Part shown: one piece after another, positions 12,926 to 15,586 of the stretch | How the letters are laid out: every line of letters starts with the position of its first letter | How positions within the stretch are numbered: position 1 is the first letter of the stretch | Source of the DNA: an uncultured Caulobacterales bacterium | Lineage (GTDB): Bacteria; Pseudomonadota; Alphaproteobacteria; Caulobacterales; Caulobacteraceae | Direction: 5' to 3' | DNA: 15,586 nucleotides | Assembly (NCBI GenBank): GCA_903903715.1 | Contig: CAIUZX010000311.1 | Span: forward strand, 1 to 15,586 | Notes under the pieces: generated by a model | What the model was told of the DNA's origin: nothing | Seen by the model: only the letters and a program-made list of their open reading frames with translations | Databases searched by the model: none | Position numbers and translations under genes: made by a program

Positions 12926-15172
12926 TCAGCCCTTGGGCCGGAAACGCTTGGACACCGGGAAACCCTTCGGGGCAGCCTTTCCAGCCGCCGCGCGCTTCCC
13001 AAGCCAGTCGCGCCATTCCTTCCAGTCCCGACGACGACCGCCGGAATCGTTCCAACCTGCGCCCTCTTCCGCGGCAAACACCAGCACGTCGCGCAAGCCT
13101 CCTTCGCGATAGGACTGGAGCTTGACACCCTTGCCGCGGGGCATGTCCGGCAGTTCCGACAGCGGGAAGATCAGGATCTTGCCGTTGTCGCCCACGACGG
13201 CGAGATGGTCGCCCTCGACCTCCAGACAGGTGAGCGCCGCGCCGCCGTCGACATTTACGACCTGCTTGCCCGCCTTGCGGTTCGCCAGAACATCATCCTC
13301 GTTTAGCACAAAACCGTAGCCGCCGGTGGAGGAGACGACCCGTTTACGACCGGCGCGGTATGGGAAGACCGAGACCAGTTTCACATGATCTTCGATATCG
13401 AGCATGAGGCGTAGCGGCTCCCCCTGCCCTCGCGCGGACGGGAGCTTGTCACAAGGCAAGGTGAAGAAGCGGCCGTCCGACGCGAACAGAACGAGCTTAT
13501 CCGTCGTCTCGGCCGGAACAAGAAAGCCGAGGCGGTCGCCCTCCTTAAACTTGAGTTCCGACGGATCTTCGACCTTGCCCTTGGTCGCGCGGATCCAGCC
13601 GCGTTCCGACAGGATGATCGTGATCGCCTCACGTTGCACAAAAGCGTCAGATGTCTGGGGGATGTCGATGGTCGGGGCGTCGGAGAACGTCGACCGACGC
13701 TTGCCCGTGACCCCGCCGGACAGCCGTTCGCGCACGCTGCGGAGATCGTCGGCGACTTTCGCCCACTGAGCGTCGTCAGACGCAAGCAGCGCGAGCAGGC
13801 CGTCCCGTTCGGCCGATAGCTCAGCATGCTCGCGCCGCAGCTCCATCTCTTCCAGCTTCGCCAACTGGCGCAGACGGGTGTTCAGAATGGCGTCAGCCTG
13901 AGTCTCCGAGATCGAGAAGAAATCGATCAGCTTGGCCTTTGGCTCATCCTCGAACCGGACGATACGGATCACCTCGTCGAGGTTGAGGAAGACGATCAGC
14001 AGGCCGTCCAGGATATGGAGGCGCGCCTCGATCTTGCCGAGACGCCAGCGGGCGCGCCGCTGATTGACCTCACGGCGATGGTCGAGGAAAGCGAGCAGCG
14101 CAGGCTTCAACCCCATGACGCCGGGTGTCGACGACTTGTCGAGAACGTTCATATTGACCGGGAAGCGATTCTCGAGATCGCAGAGCCGGAACAGGCTTTC
14201 CATCAGATGCTCGGGCTCGACCGTCCGTGACTTCGGCTCCAGCACCAGACGAACGTCTTCGGTCGACTCGTCTCGCACATCGCCCAGAAGAGGCGCCTTC
14301 TTGAGTTCGATGAGGCTGGCGAGTTGCTCGACCAGTCGCGACTTCTGAACCTGATACGGGATCTCGGTCACAACGATGCGCCAACCGCCACGATCAAGGC
14401 GCTCGATGTTCCAGCGCGCTCTAACGCGAACGCCGCCTCGACCGGTTTCGTAGGTTTCGAGCATCGATGCCCGGGACTCCACGATCACCCCGCCCGTCGG
14501 AAAATCGGGCCCTTGAACCCGTTCAAGCAGGTCCGCCGTGGTCGCGTCCGGTCGCTGTAGCAGCAGCAGGCAGGCGTCGATCAGCTCCGTCGCGTTATGT
14601 GGAGGAATGGAAGTCGCCATGCCCACGGCGATGCCCGACGCGCCGTTGGCCAGCAGGTTCGGGAAGGCCGCCGGAAGGACCACCGGCTCTTCTTCTTCGC
14701 CGTCATAGGTCGGTCGGAAGTCGACCGCGTCCTCGTCAATGCCTTCAAGCAAGAGCTGAGCGGCGTCGGTCAGGCGACACTCGGTGTATCGCATGGCGGC
14801 TGCGTTATCGCCGTCGATATTGCCGAAGTTCCCCTGCCCGTCGATCAGCGGGTAACGCTGGGCGAAGTCCTGCGCGAGGCGCACCAGGGCGTCATAGACC
14901 GCCACATCCCCGTGCGGGTGGTACTTACCGATCACATCGCCGACGACCCGTGCGCACTTCTTGGCAGAGGATTGCGGGTCAAGGCGTAGTAGCCGCATGG
15001 CGTAGAGCAGCCGCCGATGCACCGGCTTCAAGCCGTCTCGCACGTCGGGCAAGGCACGGTTCATGATCGTCGACAGCGCATAGGCGAGGTAACGCCGCGA
15101 CAAGGCTTCGGAAAGCGGTTCGTCGATGATGCGCCCGCCGTCTTCGGGCGGTGGCTGTTCGTGCTTGGTCAT
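12926..15172 (-). CDS. parC: DNA topoisomerase IV subunit A ParC
   Basis: ParC is the DNA-breaking subunit of topoisomerase IV, which unlinks daughter chromosomes. The 748-residue length fits alphaproteobacterial ParC and is shorter than GyrA (about 850-900). ALPDVRDGLKPVHRRLLYAM (40-59) begins the winged-helix domain, the catalytic tyrosine is Y129 in AAMRYTE, and IDGQGNFGNIDGD (110-122) precedes it. A long coiled region near 390-490 and a short C-terminal beta-propeller (about 510-720) follow. No complete GyrA box was seen, which supports ParC over GyrA. At the position of E. coli ParC Ser80 (HPHGDS) this protein has Val90 (HPHGDV), with Asp94 at the Glu84 position. The gene starts 29 bases after recO, probably as one transcript. 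Confidence 0.95.
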   Translation of the reverse strand: MTKHEQPPPEDGGRIIDEPLSEALSRRYLAYALSTIMNRALPDVRDGLKPVHRRLLYAMRLLRLDPQSSAKKCARVVGDVIGKYHPHGDVAVYDALVRLAQDFAQRYPLIDGQGNFGNIDGDNAAAMRYTECRLTDAAQLLLEGIDEDAVDFRPTYDGEEEEPVVLPAAFPNLLANGASGIAVGMATSIPPHNATELIDACLLLLQRPDATTADLLERVQGPDFPTGGVIVESRASMLETYETGRGGVRVRARWNIERLDRGGWRIVVTEIPYQVQKSRLVEQLASLIELKKAPLLGDVRDESTEDVRLVLEPKSRTVEPEHLMESLFRLCDLENRFPVNMNVLDKSSTPGVMGLKPALLAFLDHRREVNQRRARWRLGKIEARLHILDGLLIVFLNLDEVIRIVRFEDEPKAKLIDFFSISETQADAILNTRLRQLAKLEEMELRREHAELSAERDGLLALLASDDAQWAKVADDLRSVRERLSGGVTGKRRSTFSDAPTIDIPQTSDAFVQREAITIILSERGWIRATKGKVEDPSELKFKEGDRLGFLVPAETTDKLVLFASDGRFFTLPCDKLPSARGQGEPLRLMLDIEDHVKLVSVFPYRAGRKRVVSSTGGYGFVLNEDDVLANRKAGKQVVNVDGGAALTCLEVEGDHLAVVGDNGKILIFPLSELPDMPRGKGVKLQSYREGGLRDVLVFAAEEGAGWNDSGGRRRDWKEWRDWLGKRAAAGKAAPKGFPVSKRFRPKG

Positions 15173-15201
15173 GGCGCTCGTCTAATGTGAGTCGTGTACG
15201 T

Positions 15202-15586
15202 TCAGAGCCGTCCGGCTTCGGTCAGCTTATCGATCAGCCACAGGCGCGCCGGTGGCAGGGGCCGGTTCAAGGGCCCGAAAACGTGGAGCTCCAGGAAACG
15301 CGCCGTCAAAGCCATTCCGGCGCCGATGTCGCCAGGCGCCAGTCCCGCCTGAGCGCCCAACATGAACGGCGGCAGCGCGAGCAAGCGATCATGGTAGGGT
15401 GCGCCCGCCGCTCGGCTCACCGCCCGGCCGGTCTTGGGGCTGACATAGACGAGATCGTCGGTAGAGCCGGTCGCCCCGCACTTGCTCAGGTCCAGGCCGA
15501 AACCCACTGCGTCGAGCAGCCCGGCCTCGAACCTGACATAGACGGCGGGCCAAAGATCGGTGGACGCCAACGCGCCGACCAGCGCC
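15202..15586 (-). CDS. recO: DNA repair protein RecO, C-terminal half (cut by window edge)
   Basis: RecO works with RecR to load RecA on single-stranded DNA in gap repair. The frame is open to the right window edge and leaves 127 residues of a protein usually about 240 long; the N-terminal OB-fold is outside. Characteristic strings are YVRFEAGLLDAVGFGLDLSKC, TDDLVYVSPKTGRAVS and the helical tail ending in RPLPPARLWLIDKL, as in alphaproteobacterial RecO. Only one cysteine is left where zinc-binding homologues have four, which is usual in this class. An in-frame TTG at 15570 is internal and not the start. It lies 29 bases upstream of parC on the same strand. Confidence 0.9.
   Translation of the reverse strand, partial: ALVGALASTDLWPAVYVRFEAGLLDAVGFGLDLSKCGATGSTDDLVYVSPKTGRAVSRAAGAPYHDRLLALPPFMLGAQAGLAPGDIGAGMALTARFLELHVFGPLNRPLPPARLWLIDKLTEAGRL

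Overview
The window is an ordinary-looking piece of core chromosome from an alphaproteobacterium, most likely of the order Caulobacterales (Caulobacter, Brevundimonas or Hyphomonas-like). The evidence is an ALAS-type HemA, a MucR/Ros regulator, a MotB beginning in the alphaproteobacterial style, an Asp-rich (magnesium-type) HemB, alphaproteobacterial NusB, RecO and ParC sequences, and a high GC content (about two thirds in parC by a sample count). I see no insertion sequence, prophage, CRISPR array, tRNA or rRNA.

Left part, minus strand (1-2955): glyA, nrdR, nusB and thiL (cut by the left edge) read leftwards and are tightly packed. nrdR and nusB overlap by 4 bases and nusB and thiL are 5 bases apart. 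In many alphaproteobacteria riboflavin genes lie between nrdR and nusB; here they are absent.

Middle (2956-9677): a lower-GC stretch carries a mucR/ros-type regulator on the plus strand with a clear intrinsic terminator. It is followed by minus-strand hemA and a large M16 metallopeptidase with a lipoprotein signal. A divergent plus-strand pair follows: a small three-segment membrane protein and hemB. GlyA makes glycine, HemA uses glycine to make 5-aminolevulinate, and HemB joins two 5-aminolevulinates, so three consecutive activities leading to porphobilinogen lie within 8 kb. An FNR/FixK-like palindrome with a correctly spaced -10 element lies upstream of hemA and is the best regulatory signal in the window.

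Right part (9678-15586): a minus-strand pair of a flavin reductase and a 3-hydroxyisobutyrate dehydrogenase-family protein; divergent plus-strand motB followed by the N-end-rule transferase bpt; then minus-strand recO (cut by the right edge) and parC, convergent with bpt.

I did not find a convincing new multi-gene system. The points most worth a second look are the hemA control region, the MucR protein that has lost most of its zinc ligands, two clean inverted repeats in divergent intergenic regions, the missing riboflavin genes, and a valine at the quinolone-sensitivity position of ParC. All family assignments come from reading motifs; no database search was run.
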